Assembly (NCBI GenBank): GCA_017430945.1
Contig: JAFRMB010000022.1
Span: 1-6,818 of the forward strand
Direction of reading: 5' to 3'
Source of the DNA: Clostridia bacterium
GTDB lineage: Bacteria > Bacillota_A > Clostridia > Christensenellales > Aristaeellaceae
DNA: 6,818 bases
Shown in pieces: positions 1 through 6,334 of the stretch; the stretch's first letter is position 1; the number at the start of each line of letters is the position of its first letter. Position numbers and translations under genes: made by a program. Under the pieces are notes generated by a model. That model did not search any database. It was not told where the DNA came from and saw only the letters and a program-made list of their open reading frames with translations.

Positions 1-1
1 C

Positions 2-1246
2 AAGCTGTTCAAGGTCTGCCGCCTGCGCTCGATCCCCATCTTCACGTTCATCAAGAAGATGGACCGCACGGGCCGCGATCCTTTCGAGCTGATGGAGGAC
101 ATCGAATCGGTGCTGGGCATCCGCTCCTGCCCGGTGAACTGGCCCATCGGCATCCACGGCGATTTCAAGGGCGTGTACCACCGGGACACCCGGCTGATCG
201 AGCTGTACACCGGCGGCGACCACGGCCAGGCCCAGGTCCACGTGGAGACCGTGTCCATCGACGATCCGGCCTGCCCGCAGAAGATCGGACAGACCTACTA
301 CGACAAGCTGATCGAGGACATCGAGCTGCTGGACGTGGCGGGCGACGAGTTCGACATGGACAAGGTGCTGTCCGGCCAGCTGACGCCGATGTTCTTCGGC
401 TCCGCCACCAACAACTTCGGCGTGGAGCCCTTCCTGAACCGGTTCCTCAGCTACACCAAGTCCCCCACCCCGCGCGTGGCGGAGGGCGTCGGCCCCATCG
501 AGCCCGCCGACGAAAAGTTCACCGGCTTCATCTTCAAGATCCAGGCCAACATGAACCCGGCCCACCGCGACCGTCTGGCCTTCATGCGCGTGTGCTCAGG
601 CGTAGTCGAAAAGGGCATGACCGTGTGGCATTCTTCTTCCAACAGCCGCATCAAGCTTGCCCAGCCCCAGACTTTCATGGCACAGGAGCACGAGACGGTG
701 GAGGTCGCCTATCCCGGCGACATCATCGGCCTGTTCGATCCCGGCATCTTCCGCCTGGGCGATACCATCTGCACCGGCAATCCCGTGAAGTATTCGGGCA
801 TCCCCCTGTTCGCGCCGGAATTCTTCTGTCGCGTGAGCCCCGAGGATTCCATGAAGCGCAAGCAGTTCCTGAAGGGCGTGAACCAGCTCAGCCAGGAGGG
901 TGCGATCCAGACCTTCAAACGGCCCAACATCGGCCGGGAAGAGATGATCGCAGGCGTCGTAGGCGTGCTGCAGATGGATGTTCTGGAGTACCGCCTCAAG
1001 AGCGAATACGGCGTGAACATCCTACGGGAGAACATGCCCTTCCGCTTCGTGCGCTGGGTGGTCGAGACGCCCAAGCCCCTGGAGAAGCTGCGCCTTACCT
1101 CCACCACCGCCATCGCAGAGGACCGCATCGGTCGTCCCGTGCTGATGTTTGAAAACGAATGGTCGATCCGACTGGCAGGCGAAAACAACGAGGGCCTCGT
1201 CCTCGCCGAGACCGCCGACCGCATGACGGCGGACGAGATCGAATAA
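2..1246 (+). CDS. prfC: Peptide chain release factor 3 (RF3), N-terminus cut off by the window edge
   Basis: RF3 is the cytoplasmic translational GTPase that removes RF1/RF2 from the ribosome after peptide release. The frame is open from base 2 with no start, so about the first 120 residues (P-loop, switch I, DTPGH) lie outside; 414 residues are visible against about 529 for E. coli RF3. Family signatures seen: the end of the G domain with RDPFELMEDIE, a G5-like FGSATNNFGVEPF segment, FTGFIFKIQANM followed by HRDRLAFMRVCSG (domain II), GDTI, and the C-terminal GVVGVLQMDVLEYRLKSEYG stretch. Alignment by memory with E. coli RF3 is nearly collinear. Oddity: the G4 motif, normally NKxD, reads KKMD (bases 53-64; AAG AAG ATG GAC). 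It ends with TAA and is followed by a 362-base gap before typA, the next trGTPase. Identification is secure; the effect of the G4 change is unknown. Confidence 0.96.
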   Translation, partial: KLFKVCRLRSIPIFTFIKKMDRTGRDPFELMEDIESVLGIRSCPVNWPIGIHGDFKGVYHRDTRLIELYTGGDHGQAQVHVETVSIDDPACPQKIGQTYYDKLIEDIELLDVAGDEFDMDKVLSGQLTPMFFGSATNNFGVEPFLNRFLSYTKSPTPRVAEGVGPIEPADEKFTGFIFKIQANMNPAHRDRLAFMRVCSGVVEKGMTVWHSSSNSRIKLAQPQTFMAQEHETVEVAYPGDIIGLFDPGIFRLGDTICTGNPVKYSGIPLFAPEFFCRVSPEDSMKRKQFLKGVNQLSQEGAIQTFKRPNIGREEMIAGVVGVLQMDVLEYRLKSEYGVNILRENMPFRFVRWVVETPKPLEKLRLTSTTAIAEDRIGRPVLMFENEWSIRLAGENNEGLVLAETADRMTADEIE

Positions 1247-1608
1247 GGCGATCATCGCGCGGCATGGTCCCTCAACGGATCTGCCGCCTTCGGGAACACG
1301 GCCTCTCGGTCATCACTCTGAAGGATGAAAACGACGCAGCGGCACGGTATCGGCGTCGCCGCACCCGATCCGACGAACGACCGGTCAGAAGACATGCGGG
1401 CAGCCCGCCCGTGTCGCCGATGAAGGTCCGGGATCGAGTCGGCGGGCCAAAGAGGCGGCCGGTCCCGCGCACATATCGATACCGGCTGTCAAAACGTCAC
1501 CTTCCCCTGTATCTGCCTGAGCCTGGCACGGGAATGCTTCGCGAAAACGGCGTGGTACACGGATCTCAATAAACGATCATAACCGATCAGACAAAAGGGG
1601 TCTTATAC
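1247..1608 (+). other. Gene-free stretch between prfC and typA; possible structured typA leader
   Basis: No convincing coding region is seen in these 362 bases. The one sizeable open frame starting inside it (ATG 1264 to 1572) encodes an Arg-rich, low-complexity product with no family resemblance. No intrinsic terminator with a T-run follows prfC and no good -35/-10 pair precedes typA. Nested complementary segments are visible: 1340-1352 with 1477-1488 (8 perfect pairs CGGTATCG/CGATACCG, then an A bulge and four more pairs, one of them wobble), 1379-1386 with 1457-1464 (one wobble), and 1403-1409 with 1441-1447. Alternative pairings exist (1396-1400 with 1404-1408; 1415-1420 with 1439-1444), so mutually exclusive folds are possible. 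GC-rich DNA makes such pairs fairly easily, so a regulatory leader is only an inference. Confidence 0.35.
1593..1600 (+). promoter_or_regulatory. Ribosome binding site supporting the TTG start of typA
   Basis: AAAAGGGG lies 8 bases before TTG at 1609, good spacing for a Shine-Dalgarno site. The next in-frame ATG is codon 28, which would remove the P-loop, so the TTG start is the only sensible one. Confidence 0.75.
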
Positions 1609-3441
1609 TTGAAAATCACTCGCAACGATCTTCGCAACATCGCCATCATCGCCCACGTCGATCATGGCAAGACCACCCTTGTGGACGAGATGCTCAAGCA
1701 GGGCGGCGTGTTCCGCCAGAATCAGCAGGTCGTGGACCGCGTGATGGATTCGAACGATCTTGAGCGCGAACGCGGCATCACGATCCTCTCCAAGAACACC
1801 GCCGTGCACTACAACGGCGTCAAGATCAACATCGTCGACACCCCCGGTCACGCGGACTTTTCCGGCGAGGTCGAGCGCGTGCTGAAGATGGTATCCGGCG
1901 TGCTGCTGCTGGTGGACAGCTTCGAGGGCCCCATGCCCCAGACCCGCTTCGTGCTGAAGAAGGCGCTTGAGCTGAACCTCAAGGTCATCATCGTCGTCAA
2001 CAAGACCGACCGTCCGGACGCGCGCTGCGACGAGGTCCTCGACGAGACGCAGATGCTCCTCATCGACCTCGGTGCGAGCGACGAACAACTCGACAGTCCG
2101 GTCATATTCGCATCCGGCCGGTCCGGCACGGCTTCCACCGACTGGCATAAACCCGGTACGGACCTCAGGCCCCTGTTCGACTGCATCCTCGAGCACATCC
2201 CCGCCCCTGAGGGCGACCCGGACGGGCAGCTTCAGCTGCTGGTCTCCACCATCGACTACAACGACTACGTGGGGCGCATCGGCGTGGGCCGCATCGAGCG
2301 CGGGCGCATCGAGGCCGGTCAAATGGCCATTCGCTGTGTATTCGGTTCCGCTTTCGTCTCTCCCCAGACCCGTCTGGCCGGCCTGTTCGAGTTCGACGGG
2401 CTGAAGCGCGTCAACTGCGAGGCCGCAGAGGTCGGCGACATCGTCGCGGTCTCCGGCTTCCCGGATCTGTTGATCGGCGATACCATCTGCAACCCCGCCA
2501 TGGCGGAGCCGCTGCCCTTCGTGAAGATCGACGAGCCCACCATCTCCATGACCTTCTGCGTCAATGACAGCCCGTTCGCCGGTACCGAGGGCACGTACGT
2601 CACCTCGCGCCATCTGCGCGGACGGCTCGAGAAGGAGGCGCTGACAGACGTCAGCCTGCGCGTCGAGGAGACCGACTCCACCGACGCTTTCCGCGTATAC
2701 GGGCGCGGCGAGCTGCATCTTTCAATCCTCATCGAGACCATGCGCCGTCAGGGATACGAGTTCGCCGTCACCAAGCCCGTCGTGATCTACAGGGAGATCG
2801 ACGGTGTGAAGTGCGAACCCTTCGAACGCCTGGTGTGCGATGTGCCGACCGATTACTCCGGCTCGGTGATCGACAAGATCGGCCGCCGTCGCGGCACGCT
2901 CGTATCGATGACCGGCGAGGACCGCATGCGCCTCGAATTCCTGGTGCCTTCCCGCGGACTGTTCGGCTACCGCAACGAATTCCTGACCGACACGCGCGGC
3001 GAGGGCGTCATGTCCGCCGTGTTCGAGGACTATGAGCCCATCAAGGGCGACATCCCCACCCGAAACTGCGGCGCACTGGTGGCCTGGGAAGACGGCTATT
3101 CCACCGCTTACGCGCTGTTCAACATCCAGGACCGCGGCGAGCTGTTCATCGAGCCGGGCGTCAAGGTGTACAACGGCATGATCATCGGCAAGAACTCCCG
3201 CCCCGGGGACATCGATGTGAACGTGTGCAAGAAAAAGCACATGACCAACTCCCGCAACTCCGCCGCCGCCGAAGAGGCGCTGAAGATCACCGGCGTCCAT
3301 GTGCCCACCCTGGAAGAGGCCATGGAGTTCATCGACGACGATGAGCTGGTCGAGATCACCCCCAAGTCCATCCGCATGCGCAAGAAGATCCTTGGGACTG
3401 AGGCGCGCAAAAAGCTGGAGGCGCGCAGGAAGAACGCCTGA
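1609..3441 (+). CDS. typA: Ribosome-associated translational GTPase TypA/BipA
   Basis: BipA/TypA is an EF-G-like GTPase that binds the ribosome and is implicated in 50S assembly and in stress and cold adaptation in several bacteria. The protein has 610 residues, about the family norm. Motifs: G1 AHVDHGKT (15-22), G2 with RERGITI (53-59), G3 DTPGH (77-81, including the catalytic-type His81), G4 NKTD (131-134) and G5 region ASGRSGTAS (168 on), where the usual SA becomes SG. After the G domain come the beta-barrel domain II (VGRIGVGRIERGRI), an EF-G-like domain with GRGELHL, and the BipA-specific C-terminus (SRGLFGYRNEFLTDTRGEG; NCGALVAWEDG). The start is TTG with an AAAAGGGG site. A gene for a small membrane protein starts 55 bases after the stop, so cotranscription is plausible. 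No frameshift or truncation was seen. Confidence 0.97.
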   Translation: MKITRNDLRNIAIIAHVDHGKTTLVDEMLKQGGVFRQNQQVVDRVMDSNDLERERGITILSKNTAVHYNGVKINIVDTPGHADFSGEVERVLKMVSGVLLLVDSFEGPMPQTRFVLKKALELNLKVIIVVNKTDRPDARCDEVLDETQMLLIDLGASDEQLDSPVIFASGRSGTASTDWHKPGTDLRPLFDCILEHIPAPEGDPDGQLQLLVSTIDYNDYVGRIGVGRIERGRIEAGQMAIRCVFGSAFVSPQTRLAGLFEFDGLKRVNCEAAEVGDIVAVSGFPDLLIGDTICNPAMAEPLPFVKIDEPTISMTFCVNDSPFAGTEGTYVTSRHLRGRLEKEALTDVSLRVEETDSTDAFRVYGRGELHLSILIETMRRQGYEFAVTKPVVIYREIDGVKCEPFERLVCDVPTDYSGSVIDKIGRRRGTLVSMTGEDRMRLEFLVPSRGLFGYRNEFLTDTRGEGVMSAVFEDYEPIKGDIPTRNCGALVAWEDGYSTAYALFNIQDRGELFIEPGVKVYNGMIIGKNSRPGDIDVNVCKKKHMTNSRNSAAAEEALKITGVHVPTLEEAMEFIDDDELVEITPKSIRMRKKILGTEARKKLEARRKNA

Positions 3442-3480
3442 CCCCGCACCGGATGTCTGCCCTGACACAGCATCTGACCG

Positions 3481-3488
3481 AAGGGAGG
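3481..3488 (+). promoter_or_regulatory. Ribosome binding site fixing the GTG start at 3497
   Basis: AAGGGAGG, close to the Shine-Dalgarno consensus, lies 8 bases upstream of GTG 3497. The frame is open further upstream inside typA, but this site and the loss of overlap with typA favour GTG 3497. Confidence 0.8.
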
Positions 3489-3496
3489 TCTCGCCC

Positions 3497-3997
3497 GTGA
3501 GCCAGCCAGCCGTGTTCCCCCATCGCGTAACGCAGAGCGACGACGGCACATACTGCTGGACGTACGACCTTAAGGCACACCGCAACTTTGCGCAGCTCAC
3601 GTTCATGGCAAAGCTCCTCGCCGCCATATTCGTGCCGGTCGCGCTCATCCTGCTCTGTTTGACATGGAGCTACGGCGCGATCCAGGCGCTTCTGTTCTGT
3701 ATCGCGATGCCGGCCGTCGTCATACTGCTGCCCGTGCTGATCTGGTGGTGGCTGCCGCCGGACCCCAGCTATCTTATGACCGAGAGCCGGATCGAAAGCT
3801 GGCCCAAGGGCAGAGGAAACAATGTTTTCCTGTTTTCAGATGTCAGACATGTGCGGTTTCGGCGCGACATCGACCGCATCGAACTGCGCTTTGTCATCGG
3901 GGCCCTGCACGTCTATGTGCCGCCGGAGGACTACGATCTGGTGAAGGACCTCATCATCGACCGCGTCCCAGAGCATACAGCGACCACTCACGACTGA
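3497..3997 (+). CDS. Small two-helix membrane protein with a PH-like C-terminal tail, function unknown
   Basis: A 166-residue protein starting at GTG. A short polar N-terminus contains a DGTYCWTYDL segment. Two hydrophobic helices follow, roughly residues 38-57 and 61-86, the second ending in IWWWLPP, and then a soluble tail of about 75 residues (MTESRIESWPKG ... FSDVRHVRFRRD ... ALHVYVPPEDYDLVKDLIIDRVPE). The order Y-x-W-x-Y-x-L, two helices, then a VYVPPED-x-x-x-V ending recalls, from memory, an uncharacterised Firmicutes membrane family with a bacterial PH-like domain, though those proteins are usually longer (about 200 residues or more). A hairpin of two helices would place the tail in the cytoplasm if the charged N-terminus is inside. 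It lies 55 bases after typA and 35 before the MBL hydrolase gene, probably in one transcript. No function can be assigned. Confidence 0.85.
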   Translation: MSQPAVFPHRVTQSDDGTYCWTYDLKAHRNFAQLTFMAKLLAAIFVPVALILLCLTWSYGAIQALLFCIAMPAVVILLPVLIWWWLPPDPSYLMTESRIESWPKGRGNNVFLFSDVRHVRFRRDIDRIELRFVIGALHVYVPPEDYDLVKDLIIDRVPEHTATTHD

Positions 3998-4032
3998 CCA
4001 TCGGTCCCGGAAACGAAAAGGAGCCATGCCCC

Positions 4033-4695
4033 ATGTCACTGGCCGTCACCTATCTCGGACACAGCGGCTTCACGGTAAGAACAGCGAAGCATCAGCTGCT
4101 GTTCGACTACATCGGCGGCCCTTTCGTTCGGGACACATCGGTGCCCTGTATCGCCCTGGCGAGCCACGTTCACGGCGACCACTACGACCCGTCCATCGCC
4201 CGTTTGGCGGACACCTGTGTGCTTGGAGACGGGATCGCGCCCTTTCTGGGCGCGCATGTGCTGAAGCCCGGTGACGCACTTCAGGTCTTCGGTGCATCCA
4301 TCCGCGCCTTTGGCTCCACGGACTGCGGCGTCAGCTTTCTTATCGAAGCAGACGGGCACAGCCTGTTCCACGCCGGCGATCTGAACTTCTGGCACTGGCG
4401 CTGGGAATCCACCCCCGACGAGGTGTCCGAGGCGCTGAACGCCTTTGATGCGGTGCTGGACGCGCTTGACGGCCTGCCTGTTGACCTGGCCCTCTTCCCT
4501 GTCGACGCTCGCATGGGGGCCGGCCACGACGAGGGCGCGGACATGTACATGAGACGTATCCGACCGAAGGTGCTGATCCCCATGCACTGGTGGGACAGGC
4601 CCGATGTCGCGCGGAACTATGCGGAAAAGCACGCCGGAGGATCCTGTCGGGTGATCGCTCTGACGCAGCCCGGTGAGACCGTCGACCTGTTTTGA
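4033..4695 (+). CDS. MBL-fold metal-dependent hydrolase (UlaG-like group)
   Basis: A 220-residue protein with the metallo-beta-lactamase fold, probably a cytoplasmic two-metal hydrolase. Metal-binding motif HVHGDH at residues 45-50 (H45, H47, D49, H50), a further ligand region HAGD at 113-116 (H113, D116) and the last His in IPMHWW (H185). The N-terminus YLGHSGF...LLFD is typical of the group, as is DLNFWHW after the HAGD motif, which I recall from an unnamed Clostridia family; the substrate is unknown. ATG 4033 was chosen because AAGGAG at 4018-4023 stands 9 bases upstream and the protein then begins just before the first beta strand; an ATG at 4026 is in another frame and only 2 bases from that site. 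The gene ends with tandem in-frame stops TGA TAA. It is not a true beta-lactamase candidate: the spacing and C-terminus fit the UlaG-like branch. Confidence 0.92.
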   Translation: MSLAVTYLGHSGFTVRTAKHQLLFDYIGGPFVRDTSVPCIALASHVHGDHYDPSIARLADTCVLGDGIAPFLGAHVLKPGDALQVFGASIRAFGSTDCGVSFLIEADGHSLFHAGDLNFWHWRWESTPDEVSEALNAFDAVLDALDGLPVDLALFPVDARMGAGHDEGADMYMRRIRPKVLIPMHWWDRPDVARNYAEKHAGGSCRVIALTQPGETVDLF

Positions 4696-4704
4696 TAAAC
4701 AGGT
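4685..4704 (+). other. Perfect hairpin over the stop codon of the MBL hydrolase gene
   Basis: ACCTGTTT (4685-4692) and AAACAGGT (4697-4704) form eight consecutive pairs around a TGAT loop that contains the TGA stop (4693-4695). No T-run follows, so it is not a standard intrinsic terminator. It could stabilise the 3' end of the mRNA or cause pausing; that role is inferred. Confidence 0.7.
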
Positions 4705-4711
4705 ATCCGTC

Positions 4712-4985
4712 ATGCAGTCCTCATTTTCACACCATCCCGAACATCGCCGACCCGGATCGCAGCCTGCGCTTCTGTGATGACGCGCCCGGACTGAACGGTC
4801 ATCCTCACCCCTGTGGATCGGCCGAGAACGAGACCTGCTTCCACTTTCGGATGGACGACTATGAGGCCGCACACGAGAAGCCCGCACAGATGCGCCGTAT
4901 CTGCTTTGAGGATCCCGCAATCGTGCTCTGCCGGATCGAAGATCCGGACGGTTGCCTGTTGCGCCTGCCATACGCCGACGAACGT
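4712..4985 (+). pseudogene. Decayed glyoxalase/VOC-family gene with an internal deletion
   Basis: The frame read from base 4692 (positions n = 4692+3(n-1)) shows two recognisable ends of a lactoylglutathione lyase-like (VOC) domain. The N-terminal part is FHTIPNIADPDRSLRFCDDAPGL (residues 12-34) and the C-terminal part is ENETCFHFRMDDYEAAHEK ... ICFEDPAIVLCRIEDPDGCLLRLP (45-93). In intact relatives about 50 residues separate ALGL from the second-half His strand; here about 15 do, so the strands carrying the middle metal-ligand Glu are gone. The His expected after NET is Cys (C49) and the Glu expected after DPDG-x-x-x is Arg (R91); only the first His (H13) remains of the four ligands. The only nearby ATG (4712) is out of frame with the coding remnant, and the frame runs on into recF without its own stop. 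This is a broken gene, not a small functional one. The exact ends are uncertain. Confidence 0.75.
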
Positions 4986-5033
4986 CAGGCCGTCGCTATG
5001 AGGCGCCCGATGACCGCTCCACCATCACCGACG

Positions 5034-5038
5034 AAAGG
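5034..5038 (+). promoter_or_regulatory. Ribosome binding site choosing ATG 5047 for recF
   Basis: AAAGG lies 8 bases before ATG 5047 but only 2 before the in-frame GTG at 5041, so the ATG is preferred. RecF proteins also typically begin with a short Met-Lys/His start directly before the first beta strand. Confidence 0.65.
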
Positions 5039-5046
5039 CCGTGCCC

Positions 5047-6135
5047 ATGAAGATCACCCACGTACAGCTCAATAACTATCGCAGTTATGGATCCTGCGCC
5101 TTCGCGCCATGCGAAGGTGTCAACGTGCTTTTGGGTGATAACGGGCAGGGCAAGACGAATATCCTAGAAGCGCTCTACCTGTGCTGCACCGGCCGCTCGC
5201 ACCGCACCCGTCAGGACCGCGAGCTCATCCGCTGGGGCGCGGATCTCGCGAGCGTCAAGGTCGACGCCGAACGCCGGGACGGTTCGCATGAGGTCGAGAT
5301 CGTGATGCAGGCGCTTGGGCGCAGAAGATTGAAGGTCGCCGGACAGGAGGTCTCAAGGTCGGGCGAGCTGATGGGGCACGTCACCGGCGTGCTGTTCTCG
5401 CCGGAGGACCTGCGCACCGTCAAGGACGGCCCGGCTGAGCGCCGCCGCTTCGTGGACATGGCGCTCTCACAGATCCGGCCTGCCTATTACTATGCCCTCC
5501 AGCGCTACGCCCGTGCGCTCAAGCAGCGCGGTGAAGTGCTCAAGGCGGCTCAATCCCAGCCCGAGCTCCTGAAGACGCTGGACAGCTGGGACGAGCAGCT
5601 GGCACAGGCAGGCGCGTCGCTCATGCAGCAGCGTCGCAGCTACATCGCGCGCCTTTCCGCTTCCGCCGCGGACACCCACCGCGAGATCTCTGACGGTCGC
5701 GAATGCCTGGAGATCCGCTATCTGCCCAGTGTGTCCATGGGAGACGACGCACGGGACATCCTGGACGCGCTGTTTGCCGCGCGGGAGGGCGATCTCAGGC
5801 GCATGGTCACCTCTGTCGGGCCGCACCGCGACGATGTACAGCTGCTCATCGAAGGCCGCGATGTGCGCGCGTACGGCTCTCAGGGCCAGCAGCGCACTGC
5901 GGCGCTCGCGATGCGGCTGTCCGAGCTGGGCGTTATGAAGAGCGAACTCGGCGAATGGCCGATGCTGATGCTCGACGACGTGATGAGCGAGCTCGACCCT
6001 TCCCGCCGCAGGCAGCTCGTGGGAAGGCTCCATGGCGTGCAGACCTTTATCACCTGCACCGATGAAAACGACCTTGCCGGCGCCGAGGTGGGCAGGGCCT
6101 GGCGAGTCTCCGGCGGAGAACTGTCGGACATGTGA
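5047..6135 (+). CDS. recF: DNA replication and repair protein RecF
   Basis: RecF is an SMC-like ABC ATPase that, with RecO and RecR, helps load RecA at single-strand gaps. The protein has 362 residues, normal for the family. It begins MKITHVQLNNYRSY. Walker A is GDNGQGKT (30-37), then the family segment RSHRTRQDRELI, the lid region FSPEDLRTVKDGPAERRRF, the VGPHRDD segment, signature motif SQGQQRT (278-284), Walker B LMLDD (307-311) and D-loop ELDP (315-318), so all ATPase elements look intact. Upstream is the decayed glyoxalase remnant and downstream a strong terminator. Unlike the common dnaA-dnaN-recF-gyrB arrangement, neither dnaN nor gyrB adjoins it here; serS converges from the right. 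Nearness of recF and serS would still fit an origin-proximal region, as in several Firmicutes. Confidence 0.96.
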   Translation: MKITHVQLNNYRSYGSCAFAPCEGVNVLLGDNGQGKTNILEALYLCCTGRSHRTRQDRELIRWGADLASVKVDAERRDGSHEVEIVMQALGRRRLKVAGQEVSRSGELMGHVTGVLFSPEDLRTVKDGPAERRRFVDMALSQIRPAYYYALQRYARALKQRGEVLKAAQSQPELLKTLDSWDEQLAQAGASLMQQRRSYIARLSASAADTHREISDGRECLEIRYLPSVSMGDDARDILDALFAAREGDLRRMVTSVGPHRDDVQLLIEGRDVRAYGSQGQQRTAALAMRLSELGVMKSELGEWPMLMLDDVMSELDPSRRRQLVGRLHGVQTFITCTDENDLAGAEVGRAWRVSGGELSDM

Positions 6136-6149
6136 AACAGATGGATCAA

Positions 6150-6192
6150 GGGCAGCTCCGGAGCGATCAGGCTTCAGAGCTGCCCTGTTTTT
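6150..6192 (+). terminator. Intrinsic terminator of recF
   Basis: GGGCAGCTC (6150-6158) pairs perfectly with GAGCTGCCC (6177-6185), nine bases, followed at once by TGTTTTT (6186-6192). It begins 15 bases after the recF stop. The minus-strand copy of this hairpin is followed by TTGATCC, so it is a poor terminator for the convergent serS. Confidence 0.9.
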
Positions 6193-6220
6193 ATGGCTTA
6201 TGATGCTTGGAGGACCACCG

Positions 6221-6331
6221 CTTCACCGCCGATGTCCCATTCGCCTTCGCTACGCAAATGGGAGCGCGATGCGTCTCATCCCTGCCCTGCGGCTCAATTG
6301 CGCGGAGCGGAACGCATCGCATCGGGTGAAG
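6221..6331 (+). other. Predicted three-way-junction structure between recF and serS (candidate structured RNA or repeat)
   Basis: No gene is seen in 6193-6380. Three nested stems can be drawn. P1: 6221-6227 with 6325-6331 plus 6230-6234 with 6320-6324 (12 Watson-Crick pairs, a GC bulge at 6228-6229). P2: 6235-6241 with 6257-6263 (TCCCATT/AATGGGA). P3: 6266-6274 with 6312-6320 (GCGATGCGT/ACGCATCGC), capped by 6287-6291 with 6301-6305. P1 and P3 compete for base 6320 only. One pair in the P3 cap is G-U if the plus strand is the RNA and would be A-C on the minus strand, hinting at plus-strand transcription. A TATGAT at 6199-6204 could be a -10 box but has no visible -35. It could be a non-coding RNA, the 3' tail of serS mRNA, or a dispersed palindromic repeat. 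Confidence 0.5.
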
Positions 6332-6334
6332 GAC

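Noticed and set aside
758..773. Sixteen bases identical in prfC and typA (GGCGATACCATCTGCA, also 2476-2491)
   Set aside because: Both copies encode the GDTIC segment of the homologous domain II of translational GTPases; shared ancestry and codon bias explain it.
1396..1449. tRNA-like impression: GC-rich arms ending in CCA
   Set aside because: No TTCGA T-loop, no cloverleaf spacing and no anticodon arm could be placed on either strand.
1264..1572. Open frame of about 103 codons in the prfC-typA gap
   Set aside because: Arg-rich composition, no family resemblance and no clear ribosome binding site; long open frames arise easily in GC-rich DNA.
1574..1589. Direct repeat CGATCA spaced 10 bases apart before typA, as an operator
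   Set aside because: Two 6-base copies are not enough evidence and there is no regulator gene nearby.
1589..1603. AGAC/GTCT pair around the typA ribosome binding site as a translational switch
   Set aside because: Only four pairs, too weak to claim.
1604..1609. TATACT as a -10 box for typA
   Set aside because: It overlaps the start codon and has no -35 partner; a transcript from it would begin inside the coding region.
1603..2718. Long open frame antisense to typA (also 2722-3648 minus)
   Set aside because: It mirrors the codon structure of a certain gene on the other strand and its product has no recognisable motif.
4033..4695. Antibiotic-resistance beta-lactamase
   Set aside because: The protein has no signal peptide and its motifs fit cytoplasmic UlaG-like hydrolases rather than class B beta-lactamases.
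4036..4971. 311-codon open frame on the minus strand over the MBL hydrolase gene
   Set aside because: The plus-strand gene has clear metal-binding motifs; the antisense product is low-complexity and His/Arg rich.
5041..5046. GTG start six bases upstream for recF
   Set aside because: Only 2 bases from the AAAGG site, against 8 for ATG 5047.
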